A stretch of 7,328 nt of DNA. Source: Paracoccaceae bacterium (lineage in GTDB: Bacteria; Pseudomonadota; Alphaproteobacteria; Rhodobacterales; Rhodobacteraceae). The stretch lies in NCBI GenBank assembly GCA_024742655.1, contig JANSYB010000095.1, positions 1 to 7,328 on the forward strand, in the 5' to 3' direction. The position numbers and the translations under genes are program-made. Below are positions 1 to 5,703 of the stretch, in pieces. Every line of letters begins with the position of its first letter. Within the stretch, counting starts at the first letter, position 1. The notes beneath the pieces are model-generated. The model saw only the letters and a list, made by a program, of their open reading frames with translations, did no database searches and was not told where the DNA came from.

Positions 1-1
1 G

Positions 2-7
2 GGAGGG
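2..7 (+). promoter_or_regulatory. Shine-Dalgarno site for the TTG-started membrane protein gene
   Basis: The purine run GGAGGG ends five bases before the TTG at position 13, which is ideal spacing. It decides the start of the following gene: no ATG occurs in that frame until codon 35, inside the first membrane helix, so TTG is the credible start. Confidence 0.7.
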
Positions 8-12
8 TCACT

Positions 13-522
13 TTGGCTGCCGAACACTCCGTCTCTTCGCAAGGCTTCTGGCCGCGTGTCGATTATGCGTCCTTTGGCATCATTTACGGCTCGGTCACGG
101 TGCTCAGCCTGATCATGGCACTGGGGAATCACCCCGAAAAACCGCTGAAATCGGCCGCGATTCTCTTTGGCTCGGTGGTCGCCATTTCGCTGGCAAAGGC
201 CTTTGCGGAGGTCATGTCACATGCCATCGAGACAGGCGAGCGGATCACCCGGCGGTCCTTTGCGGAGGTTTGGGATCATGCCCGCACAACGCTGATCGCC
301 GCAAATCTGCCCGCACTCCTTTTTGTGATCTCTGCGATTGGTCTTTTGACGGTCGAGCGTGCGGTGTCCCTCACACAGGTCTATTGCACGGCCCTCCTGA
401 TGCTGGTGGGAGGGCGTGTGGGATGGCGAATTGACGGTTCGGTTTTGTCGGCTGTTCTGGGGGCCCTGTTCGCTGGCGGCGTGGGCCTGACACTCGCTGT
501 TCTCAAATATCTGATCCATTGA
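13..522 (+). CDS. Small multi-pass membrane protein, unknown function
   Basis: This encodes a 169-residue integral membrane protein that I do not recognise as a named family. About five hydrophobic helices can be seen, near residues 21-39, 46-67, 94-113, 116-134 and 144-166. A charged, probably cytosolic stretch (about residues 68-93, with ETGERITRRSF) separates helices two and three. A Y-G motif in helix one and an A-K-A-F-A-E motif at the end of helix two loosely recall uncharacterised small membrane proteins with a 'lA-x-x-YAe' pattern; this is only a weak resemblance. The start is TTG, supported by a strong Shine-Dalgarno sequence just upstream; the window edge prevents ruling out a longer form. 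The channel gene begins 82 bases after its stop, so the two may be co-transcribed. Coding reality is supported by length and hydrophobic pattern. Confidence 0.8.
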   Translation: MAAEHSVSSQGFWPRVDYASFGIIYGSVTVLSLIMALGNHPEKPLKSAAILFGSVVAISLAKAFAEVMSHAIETGERITRRSFAEVWDHARTTLIAANLPALLFVISAIGLLTVERAVSLTQVYCTALLMLVGGRVGWRIDGSVLSAVLGALFAGGVGLTLAVLKYLIH

Positions 523-557
523 AACCGGGCCTTGTCTGCCGACCATGCAAGGTTTTG

Positions 558-570
558 CGAATGACATTCG
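558..570. promoter_or_regulatory. Interrupted palindrome upstream of the channel gene (possible operator)
   Basis: CGAATG and CATTCG form a perfect inverted repeat around a single central A, 34 bases before the channel start codon at 605. The size and symmetry suit a small dimeric regulator, while a one-base loop is too tight for an RNA hairpin. No regulator gene lies in the window, and a 6+6 match can occur by chance, so this is a candidate only. Confidence 0.2.
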
Positions 571-594
571 AACGCCGGCGCGTAGCCGCAATTT

Positions 595-598
595 GGAG
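595..598 (+). promoter_or_regulatory. Shine-Dalgarno site setting the channel gene start at 605
   Basis: GGAG lies six bases before the ATG at 605. The in-frame ATG at 545 has no such site, and the 20 residues it would add would bury the signal peptide that begins cleanly at 605. Position 605 is therefore preferred. Confidence 0.65.
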
Positions 599-604
599 AC
601 TTTT

Positions 605-1957
605 ATGACGATCGCTCTTGCCAGATGGATAACAGGTGTCTTGCTCGGTGGGGCGATCCTCGGTCTTGCGGCTCAGACGGCGCGCGCGCAAGCGCTGGAT
701 TTTTCGGGTGACTGGCAGACCTACTGGCGCACCGGCAGCGCCATTCTGAGCCTGACGCAGGATGGCGATCGCGTCACCGGCACCTATCAGCCCGATGATG
801 GCAGCGTCGAGGGCACCGTCGCAGGCCGTGTCCTGCGCGGCAGTTGGGAGCAACCGGGCGCGTCAGGCAGTTTCGTTTTCGCGCTGTCGGAGGACGGGCA
901 GGTTCTGACCGGGCGGTTTGGCAATGGTGAGTACTGGAACGGGTTCCGCGACATGTCCGAAACCGGCAGCGGGGCGTGGCACCTGGCGAACGGGACACCA
1001 CGAGAGACGCTGCGCAGCCTGTTGCTTGCCACCAACGCCGCGGTTTATGCCGGTGACGCCGGTGCCTTGCGCAAGGTTTCGAACCTGATCACCTATTCCG
1101 GCCCGTCTGCGACGGCCGTGCAAAAGGCGCAGCGCCGCGCGGTGATGTTCAACATTCTGGATATGTCCACGTTGCGGATCATGGATGTCCCTGTCGTGGC
1201 GGACCAGTCAGACCAGGACACGGTAAGGTTCGACATCGGGCCGGCAGGCATAACGGAGAAAACCGCGATCGAATTCAAGGCCGACGCCTTCGGACGTTGG
1301 CGCCTGGACCTGCCCACGGTCGAAGTTCTAGTCGCGGAACGCGACCGGCTGCTGGCGGCGCTGGGGTATGAAAGTATGGCCGAGCTGGACCGGGCGCGCG
1401 CCAATTCCCCGCGGGCCGTTATGCGGGAGTTTGTTCAGGGCACGAACAGCTGGAAAGAAGGCGGGGACAAGCGCGCCCTTTCGGTGATGGACCTTTCCGC
1501 GATCCCGGAGCGCCTGCACGATCTCGAAGGCCCGATCTATGCGGATTTCGTCAAACGCATCCTCGACCGCGTCGCCTATGTGATCTGGCAGGAAATTCCG
1601 GACGACCCGGATCGAAGCGTACCTTATGTCTATTTCCAGCACCCGGTCGGCAGCATAACCATTGCACGCGTGAGCGAGGTTATCGAGGAGGGCGGGGAAC
1701 CGGCAGAGCGTTGGAAGATATCGGCCGAAACGCTGTCCACGGCACCGGATCTTCTTGCCGCGATGCAGGATCTGCCGGTGATCGGCGGCCTGGAGGACCC
1801 GGAGCCGCTATCGCCGTATTTCCGTCTGCGCGAAACCGTGCGCGCTGCCAATCCCGCGCTTGTTGCTGCGTTGGGCTATCTCGAAATCGGCAATGGCTTG
1901 GCTTTGGCGCCACGATCATCGCCGCCACTCTGGCGATCGGATTGGTCGTGGCGGTAA
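605..1957 (+). CDS. N-terminal exported part of the split MscS-family channel
   Basis: This open reading frame of 450 codons holds the part of the channel protein before the membrane. Residues 1-28 form a signal peptide (R7, a hydrophobic core from about 8 to 23, and an A-R-A cleavage site followed by Q29). Mature residues from about 30 to 120 form a beta-rich pattern with repeated G-x-W and V-T-G-T-Y type motifs (GDWQTYW, RVTGTYQPDDG, LRGSWEQ, VLTGRFGNGEYW), suggesting a small antiparallel beta domain in the periplasm. Residues from about 140 to 425 are a mixed, mainly helical region of unknown fold, as often seen ahead of MscS cores in multidomain channels. The last 22 or so codons, after L-E-I, are out-of-frame junk (ending S-D-W-S-W-R) produced by the frameshift. 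If translated alone, the product would be a soluble exported protein without a channel. Confidence 0.75.
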   Translation: MTIALARWITGVLLGGAILGLAAQTARAQALDFSGDWQTYWRTGSAILSLTQDGDRVTGTYQPDDGSVEGTVAGRVLRGSWEQPGASGSFVFALSEDGQVLTGRFGNGEYWNGFRDMSETGSGAWHLANGTPRETLRSLLLATNAAVYAGDAGALRKVSNLITYSGPSATAVQKAQRRAVMFNILDMSTLRIMDVPVVADQSDQDTVRFDIGPAGITEKTAIEFKADAFGRWRLDLPTVEVLVAERDRLLAALGYESMAELDRARANSPRAVMREFVQGTNSWKEGGDKRALSVMDLSAIPERLHDLEGPIYADFVKRILDRVAYVIWQEIPDDPDRSVPYVYFQHPVGSITIARVSEVIEEGGEPAERWKISAETLSTAPDLLAAMQDLPVIGGLEDPEPLSPYFRLRETVRAANPALVAALGYLEIGNGLALAPRSSPPLWRSDWSWR

Positions 1958-2946
1958 TGCGCGCGGCCGGTCGAACGGTGACCCGGCTGGCCGGCCTGCA
2001 TGGACTTGCGTTTCCCACGGGGTTGCTCGTTGCGGCGGTCATCGTGAACTGGAGTGTCGTCCGTCTGGGTATGACACAGGCGGGAATACCGCTCATCGGG
2101 GCGCTCAGCGGCGTATTCCTTGTCGTCGCCCTTGCATTCTTCGCCTACCGTTTCGTCACCCTTCTCGGTGGTTGGATGTATGACACGGCCAAGAAGACGA
2201 CCTCCTACGTCGATGAGATCGCGACCTCGCTCGGAACCGGTCTTGCCAAGCTTTTGATCGTGGTCGGGGCCATTATCGCGATCGCTGACGTTGTTGGTCT
2301 GCCCTATGAGGGTGTCATCACGGGCCTCGGTGTCGGTGGCGTGGCAATCGCCTTTGCGGCGCGCGACACCGTGTCCAACATGATGGGGGGCGGTCTTCTT
2401 ATGGCAGACCGACCCTTTCAAAGGGGTGACCTCATTGAGATAGATGGCAAACTGGCGACCGTGGAAGAGGTGGGTCTGCGGGTGACGCGGCTGCGTGGGA
2501 CGGACGATACGCTGCTGAACGTGCCGAACGTGCAGCTGTCGGACCGGATCATCACCAATTGGGGCAGACGGCGGCGGCGCAAACTGACCATGCAGGTCGG
2601 CGTGACATATGACGCCACGCGCCAGCAGCTTGATACGTTCGTTCAAGGCCTTCGCGATCTTTTGCTCCACCAACCGGCCGTCGACCCCGACGACGTCTAT
2701 GTCGAACTGCAAGGGTTTGGCGCCTCATCGATCGACATCGACCTCTTGTGCCACCTGCGCGTGTCCGATTACACGGCACAGGTCGAGGCGCAGCACAAGA
2801 TCGTGATGGATATCATCGCCTTGGCCGAAGAGACCGGCATCGCGTTCGCGTTTCCGACACGCACGGTTCATTTGGCCGGGGATGGGCAAACGCCCCAGTC
2901 CGGCAAGGCCGGTCTGATAGCATCGAAAGCAGCGCCGGCAGACTGA
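1957..2946 (+). CDS. MscS-type channel core, second reading frame of the split gene
   Basis: The frame matching MscS runs from about 1891. The coordinates here begin at the ATG that overlaps the upstream stop as TAATG, the most plausible independent start; TTG 1942 and GTG 1948 are alternatives. Hydrophobic helices lie at about 1897-1965 (cut by this start), 2000-2065, 2086-2160 and 2245-2320. The pore-lining TM3 and beta domain follow from about 2323: the glycine/alanine-rich G-L-G-V-G-G-V-A-I-A-F-A-A-R-D, then M-G-G-G-L-L-M-A-D-R-P-F-Q-R-G-D (ending about 2430), D-D-T-L-L-N-V-P-N and I-I-T-N-W-G, followed by an R-R-R-R-R-K run. This order is diagnostic of MscS (Pfam MS_channel). The final residues form a low-complexity polar tail. 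Whether a product without the N-terminal region and first helix would gate normally is unknown. Confidence 0.85.
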   Translation: MRAAGRTVTRLAGLHGLAFPTGLLVAAVIVNWSVVRLGMTQAGIPLIGALSGVFLVVALAFFAYRFVTLLGGWMYDTAKKTTSYVDEIATSLGTGLAKLLIVVGAIIAIADVVGLPYEGVITGLGVGGVAIAFAARDTVSNMMGGGLLMADRPFQRGDLIEIDGKLATVEEVGLRVTRLRGTDDTLLNVPNVQLSDRIITNWGRRRRRKLTMQVGVTYDATRQQLDTFVQGLRDLLLHQPAVDPDDVYVELQGFGASSIDIDLLCHLRVSDYTAQVEAQHKIVMDIIALAEETGIAFAFPTRTVHLAGDGQTPQSGKAGLIASKAAPAD

Positions 2947-2957
2947 TCACCGGCCAA

Positions 2958-3004
2958 GGCGCTACGCGGTTCAGCGCCCGGGGGCCCTCTGCGGCCCTTC
3001 TGTC
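2958..3004 (+). terminator. Tandem terminator-like hairpins after the channel gene
   Basis: Two GC-rich inverted repeats follow the stop at 2946. GGCGCT (2958-2963) pairs perfectly with AGCGCC (2973-2978) over a nine-base loop. GGGCC (2982-2986) pairs with GGCCC (2993-2997) over a six-base loop and is followed by TTCTGTC. The T-run is poor, so termination is plausible but not assured. The position fits separation of the channel gene from the TRAP operon. Confidence 0.35.
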
Positions 3005-3090
3005 AGAACACCGGCCACGTCCGGCTCGACGGCCATTTCACCTTGATCCCGCGTCTTGTCCAGATACTCCCTCGGCGCCGAAATGATGAT

Positions 3091-3121
3091 TTCAACGAAA
3101 CCACCTTACCAATTCAATAAT
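3091..3121 (+). promoter_or_regulatory. Candidate promoter for the TRAP operon in an AT-rich patch
   Basis: The stretch from about 3082 to 3121 is clearly richer in A and T than its surroundings. AATAAT at 3116-3121 matches five of six bases of a -10 box. The upstream TTCAAC at 3091-3096 is only a weak -35 element at a long 19-base spacing. A start near 3128 would leave a leader of about 75 bases before dctP. A separate TTGACT at 3139-3144 resembles a -35 box but lacks a -10 at proper distance. The precise promoter is uncertain. Confidence 0.3.
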
Positions 3122-3191
3122 CAGGCGTTAGGCTGGTGTTGACTATGGACGCTCGAGGCGGGAAGCCTTGGTCGTCATACAGTCTAAATCT

Positions 3192-3197
3192 GGGAGG
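3192..3197 (+). promoter_or_regulatory. Shine-Dalgarno site setting the dctP start at 3204
   Basis: GGGAGG lies six bases before the ATG at 3204. An in-frame GTG at 3168 would add 12 residues but would place this strong site inside the coding region and push the twin-arginine motif away from the N-terminus, so 3204 is chosen. Confidence 0.75.
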
Positions 3198-3203
3198 AAG
3201 CTT

Positions 3204-4304
3204 ATGACCAACAAGATCACGACCCGGCGCGGAGCGCTGCGGGCATTTGCCGGTGCCGGCGCCGCGACACTCGCCGCGCCCCATATCGCCACGGCTCAGG
3301 GACAGACAACCACGTGGAAAATCCAGACAAGCTGGCCGGGAGGGGCAGGGCTTCAGATTTTCAAGGAATGGTGCGCCACGATCGAGGAGAAATCGGGCGG
3401 TGAACTGGCGTTCCAACCGTTCGGTGCCAATGACGTCGTCGGCGATTTCCAGCTTTATGACGCGGTCAAGAACGGCGTGCTGGAGGCGGTGAACCCGTTC
3501 ACCATCTATGCCCAGGGCATCATTCCCGCGGCGACGTTCCTGACGTCGATCCCGCTTGGCCTGCGCAACCCGCACGAATTCGACGTGTTCTACTATGGCC
3601 TCGGTGGCATCGACATCGCACGGGAGCTTTATGCCGCGCAGGGCCTGCATTTCGTCGGCCCCATCCATCACGGCCCGAACATCATCCATTCGAAGGTGCC
3701 GATCCGGTCGATTGACGATTTCGCGGGCCGCAAGATGCGTCTGCCGGGCGGCATGGTCGCCGAAGTCTTCACCGCCATCGGTGCCGAAACCACGGTTCTG
3801 CCCGGCTCGGAAATCTTCCCGGCGCTGGAAAAGGGCACGATCGACGTGGCCGACTATGTGGGCCCGGCCGTGAACTACGCGCTCGGCTTCAGCCAGGTGA
3901 CCGACTACATCGTGATGGGCCCGCCGGGCTTCATGTCGCTGTATCAGCCGGTCGACATCATGGACATCACCGTGGGCCGCGAGGCATGGGATGCGCTGTC
4001 GCCGCAGATGAAGCAGTTCGTCGAGATGGAAACCCACGTCTATTCCGACATGCACCATGCCGCGATCCAGGCCGCCGACCAGGAAGCCTGGAGCAAGTTC
4101 GAAGCCGACGGCACCGAGGTGACGCGCCTGACGCAGGACGATGTCGAACTGATGACCGAGGTGGCCGTGCCGATCTGGTTCGACTACGCTAACCGCGATC
4201 CGAACGCGGCACGCGTCTTCAAGATTCAGCTTGATTACATGATGTCTGGCTCGCTGGGCTATGTCGATCCGGCGCTGACCGAAGGCCTCGAGTTGAAGCT
4301 TTGA
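3204..4304 (+). CDS. dctP: TRAP transporter periplasmic substrate-binding protein (DctP/TakP-like)
   Basis: This 366-residue protein binds the transported solute in the periplasm and delivers it to the DctQ-DctM permease. The N-terminus is a Tat-type signal: T-T-R8-R9-G-A-L, a mild hydrophobic stretch, and A-T-A31 before Q32, as in many TRAP binding proteins. The mature domain opens with W-K-I-Q-T-S-W-P-G-G. It carries R-K-M-R179-L-P-G-G, where R179 sits at the position of the conserved arginine that salt-bridges a substrate carboxylate in this family. It continues with L-P-G-S-E-I-F-P-A-L-E-K-G and I-D-V-A-D-Y, characteristic of the TakP/FcbT1 subgroup (COG4663), whose studied members bind alpha-keto acids, lactate or related carboxylates. 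The exact substrate cannot be read from sequence. It is the first gene of a dctP-dctQ-dctM operon, followed after 23 bases by a strong hairpin. The length is normal and no defects are seen. Confidence 0.95.
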   Translation: MTNKITTRRGALRAFAGAGAATLAAPHIATAQGQTTTWKIQTSWPGGAGLQIFKEWCATIEEKSGGELAFQPFGANDVVGDFQLYDAVKNGVLEAVNPFTIYAQGIIPAATFLTSIPLGLRNPHEFDVFYYGLGGIDIARELYAAQGLHFVGPIHHGPNIIHSKVPIRSIDDFAGRKMRLPGGMVAEVFTAIGAETTVLPGSEIFPALEKGTIDVADYVGPAVNYALGFSQVTDYIVMGPPGFMSLYQPVDIMDITVGREAWDALSPQMKQFVEMETHVYSDMHHAAIQAADQEAWSKFEADGTEVTRLTQDDVELMTEVAVPIWFDYANRDPNAARVFKIQLDYMMSGSLGYVDPALTEGLELKL

Positions 4305-4327
4305 CACTTCGACGCTAGAGACGGATG

Positions 4328-4355
4328 ACCGCCCGGCGCCGGTGCGCCGGGCGGT
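4328..4355 (+). terminator. Strong intercistronic hairpin between dctP and dctQ (attenuator or mRNA stabiliser)
   Basis: ACCGCCCGGCGC (4328-4339) pairs perfectly with GCGCCGGGCGGT (4344-4355) around the four-base loop CGGT: a 12-bp, very GC-rich stem. It is followed by TTTACTTG, a short imperfect T-run, so it should terminate only partly. It sits 23 bases after the dctP stop and 32 bases before the dctQ start. Such structures in transporter operons commonly reduce permease expression and protect the upstream message, giving excess binding protein. That role is inferred; the stem itself is certain. Confidence 0.8.
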
Positions 4356-4387
4356 TTACTTGAAAACCCAATTCAAAGAGGACCGCA

Positions 4388-5701
4388 ATGCCGGGGCTCA
4401 GCTTCACGCTGCCGCATTGGCTTTACTGGGTCGGACTGATCGTCTTTCCGATCGTGGCGATGGTGCTGTCGCGCCGTCCGCAGCCTGCGCAGAAACGCTA
4501 TACACTTCCACTGGCCTACATGATCGCCGTGACCGGCGGAATCATCGGCTTGCACCGCTTCTATCTCAAAAGCATGCTCGGGCTGATCTACATCCCGATC
4601 TTCCTGTTCGTGCTTTATGCCAACAGCCAGACGCAGGATGCGCGCACGATCGTGTCGAACTTCGCCAATGAGCTGCGGGTCGCCGAGCGCACGCTTGAAC
4701 GCGAGGAAGGCCGGGTCTCGGAAGCGCAGGACGGCCTGTCGGACTTGCAGGAGGCTGTCACGGCCGCGGAGGAGGGATCCTTCGCGCAGAAAAGTGCGGA
4801 ACGGCGCGTCAAACGGGCCGAGGACACGATCGAGAAGGGACTGGCGCGCCTCGAAGAGGCACGTGGAACCGTCGAGGAGTTCACCCCCCTGCGTGACGAG
4901 GCCGAAAGCACGCGTGCCTTCTGGGACAATTCGGCGGGATACGCGTTCTACCTCATTCTGGCGCTTCTGGCGATCGACTTCGTGCTGATCCCGGGCCTTG
5001 TCAAACGGGCCAACCAGACCTTGCCCGTGCAGGAAGAGATCACGGAGGCGGAAAGGGCGCTCAGGGAAGCCGAGGCCGAAGAGGGCCCCAAGCACGATTC
5101 CGAATATGCAAAGAACTGGATCGACCGGCTGTCCCTCTTCTGTGGGGAATTCGTGGCCTATTGGGCTGTGATCGCGGTCTTCGTCTATTACTACGAGGTG
5201 ATCGCCCGCTACGTTTTCGGCTCGCCCACCAACTGGGCGCATGAGGCGATGTACCTGATGTTCGGCATGCAGTATCTGATCGCCGGGTCCTATGCGATGC
5301 TGACCGAAAGTCATGTGCGGGTGGACATCTTCTATGCCCCGCTGTCCAAGCCGCGAAAGGCCTGGGTGGACCTGCTGACGTCGATCTTCTTCTTCATCTT
5401 TGCCGGCACGCTGCTGGTGACATCGTGGATTTTCGCCATGGATGCCATCGCGGTGCCCTCCGGCAACTCCATCCTGTCGGACTGGGCGCGCGGTCAGATC
5501 ACCTTTGGCGAGATGATCTCGGGCTTTGGCCTGAACCAGTGGACGGATCCGAATGTCCGCTGGGGCGAGATCAGCTTCAACGAATGGGAAGTGCCCTTGT
5601 GGCCAATGAAATGGGTGATGATCATGGGCGGTTTGCTGTTGGTGCTTCAGGGCATCTCGAAACTGTCCAAGGACATCCGTGAAATCGCGCGAGGGAACTG
5701 A
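4388..5701 (+). CDS. dctQ: TRAP transporter small permease DctQ with a TM2-like/coiled-coil N-terminal extension
   Basis: The C-terminal region, about residues 244-437, is a DctQ small permease, which pairs with DctM in the inner membrane. It shows W-I-D-R-L at 244-248, a first helix, N282-W-A-H-E286, E307-S-H-V-R-V-D313 and a last helix after P406-M-K-W. The loop before that helix (about 356-405) is long and tryptophan-rich. Typical DctQ proteins have about 160-200 residues; this one has 437. The extra part contains a helix at about 12-28, a basic loop (R-R-P-Q-P-A-Q-K-R), and two helices flanking G54-L-H-R-F-Y59, which resembles the TM2 domain motif. A charged coiled coil then runs from about 85 to 165, followed by another helix at about 184-205 and an acidic helix at about 212-232. 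The ATG at 4388 has AGAGGA five bases upstream. dctM starts two bases after the stop. The DctQ assignment is firm; TM2 homology is likely but not proven. Confidence 0.92.
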   Translation: MPGLSFTLPHWLYWVGLIVFPIVAMVLSRRPQPAQKRYTLPLAYMIAVTGGIIGLHRFYLKSMLGLIYIPIFLFVLYANSQTQDARTIVSNFANELRVAERTLEREEGRVSEAQDGLSDLQEAVTAAEEGSFAQKSAERRVKRAEDTIEKGLARLEEARGTVEEFTPLRDEAESTRAFWDNSAGYAFYLILALLAIDFVLIPGLVKRANQTLPVQEEITEAERALREAEAEEGPKHDSEYAKNWIDRLSLFCGEFVAYWAVIAVFVYYYEVIARYVFGSPTNWAHEAMYLMFGMQYLIAGSYAMLTESHVRVDIFYAPLSKPRKAWVDLLTSIFFFIFAGTLLVTSWIFAMDAIAVPSGNSILSDWARGQITFGEMISGFGLNQWTDPNVRWGEISFNEWEVPLWPMKWVMIMGGLLLVLQGISKLSKDIREIARGN

Positions 5702-5703
5702 GC

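Larger units (their letters stand above)
605..2946 (+). pseudogene. MscS-family mechanosensitive channel gene, split by a -1 frameshift
   Basis: Read as one locus, this encodes a roughly 780-residue channel protein: signal peptide, periplasmic N-terminal region, about five membrane helices and the MscS core. MscS proteins are inner-membrane channels that open under membrane tension and release solutes during hypo-osmotic shock. The N-terminal part reads in one frame to a TAA at 1955-1957, while the channel part continues in the -1 frame to a TGA at 2944-2946. The join is narrow. The first frame gives L-G-Y-L-E-I up to 1888 and the second gives Q-W-L-G-F-G from 1891. One extra T after 1888 would give E-I-W-Q-W-L-G, resembling the W-Q-W-L-G stretch that I recall before the first helix in related channels. 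No slippery X-XXY-YYZ heptamer is present, so programmed frameshifting is unlikely. It is either a real inactivating deletion or a sequence or assembly error. Confidence 0.7.

Noticed and set aside
530..556. Weak hairpin CCTTG/CAAGG followed by TTTT after the first gene
   Set aside because: Only five standard pairs with a 13-base loop; too weak to call a terminator.
1880..1905. Programmed -1 ribosomal frameshifting
   Set aside because: The codons ctc gaa atc ggc aat ggc ttg contain no X-XXY-YYZ slippery heptamer, and no obvious stimulatory hairpin follows.
1711..1956. Upstream extension of the channel frame to an ATG at 1711
   Set aside because: Before about 1889 this frame is cysteine-, arginine- and glycine-rich nonsense lying under the properly coding N-terminal frame.
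1876..2712. 278-codon minus-strand open frame opposite the MscS core
   Set aside because: The plus strand here encodes unmistakable MscS motifs; the reverse product is repetitive and charged.
3139..3144. TTGACT as a -35 box for dctP
   Set aside because: No -10-like sequence lies 16-18 bases downstream, and an element close to 3185 would put the transcript start into the ribosome site.
3114..4307. 397-codon minus-strand open frame opposite dctP
   Set aside because: It mirrors a clearly coding TRAP binding-protein gene. Its translation is rich in H, R and D with no domain pattern, as expected from the antisense frame of GC-rich coding DNA.
4373..5314. 313-codon minus-strand open frame opposite dctQ
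   Set aside because: Antisense shadow of dctQ; the translation is charged, low in structure and has no recognisable motif.
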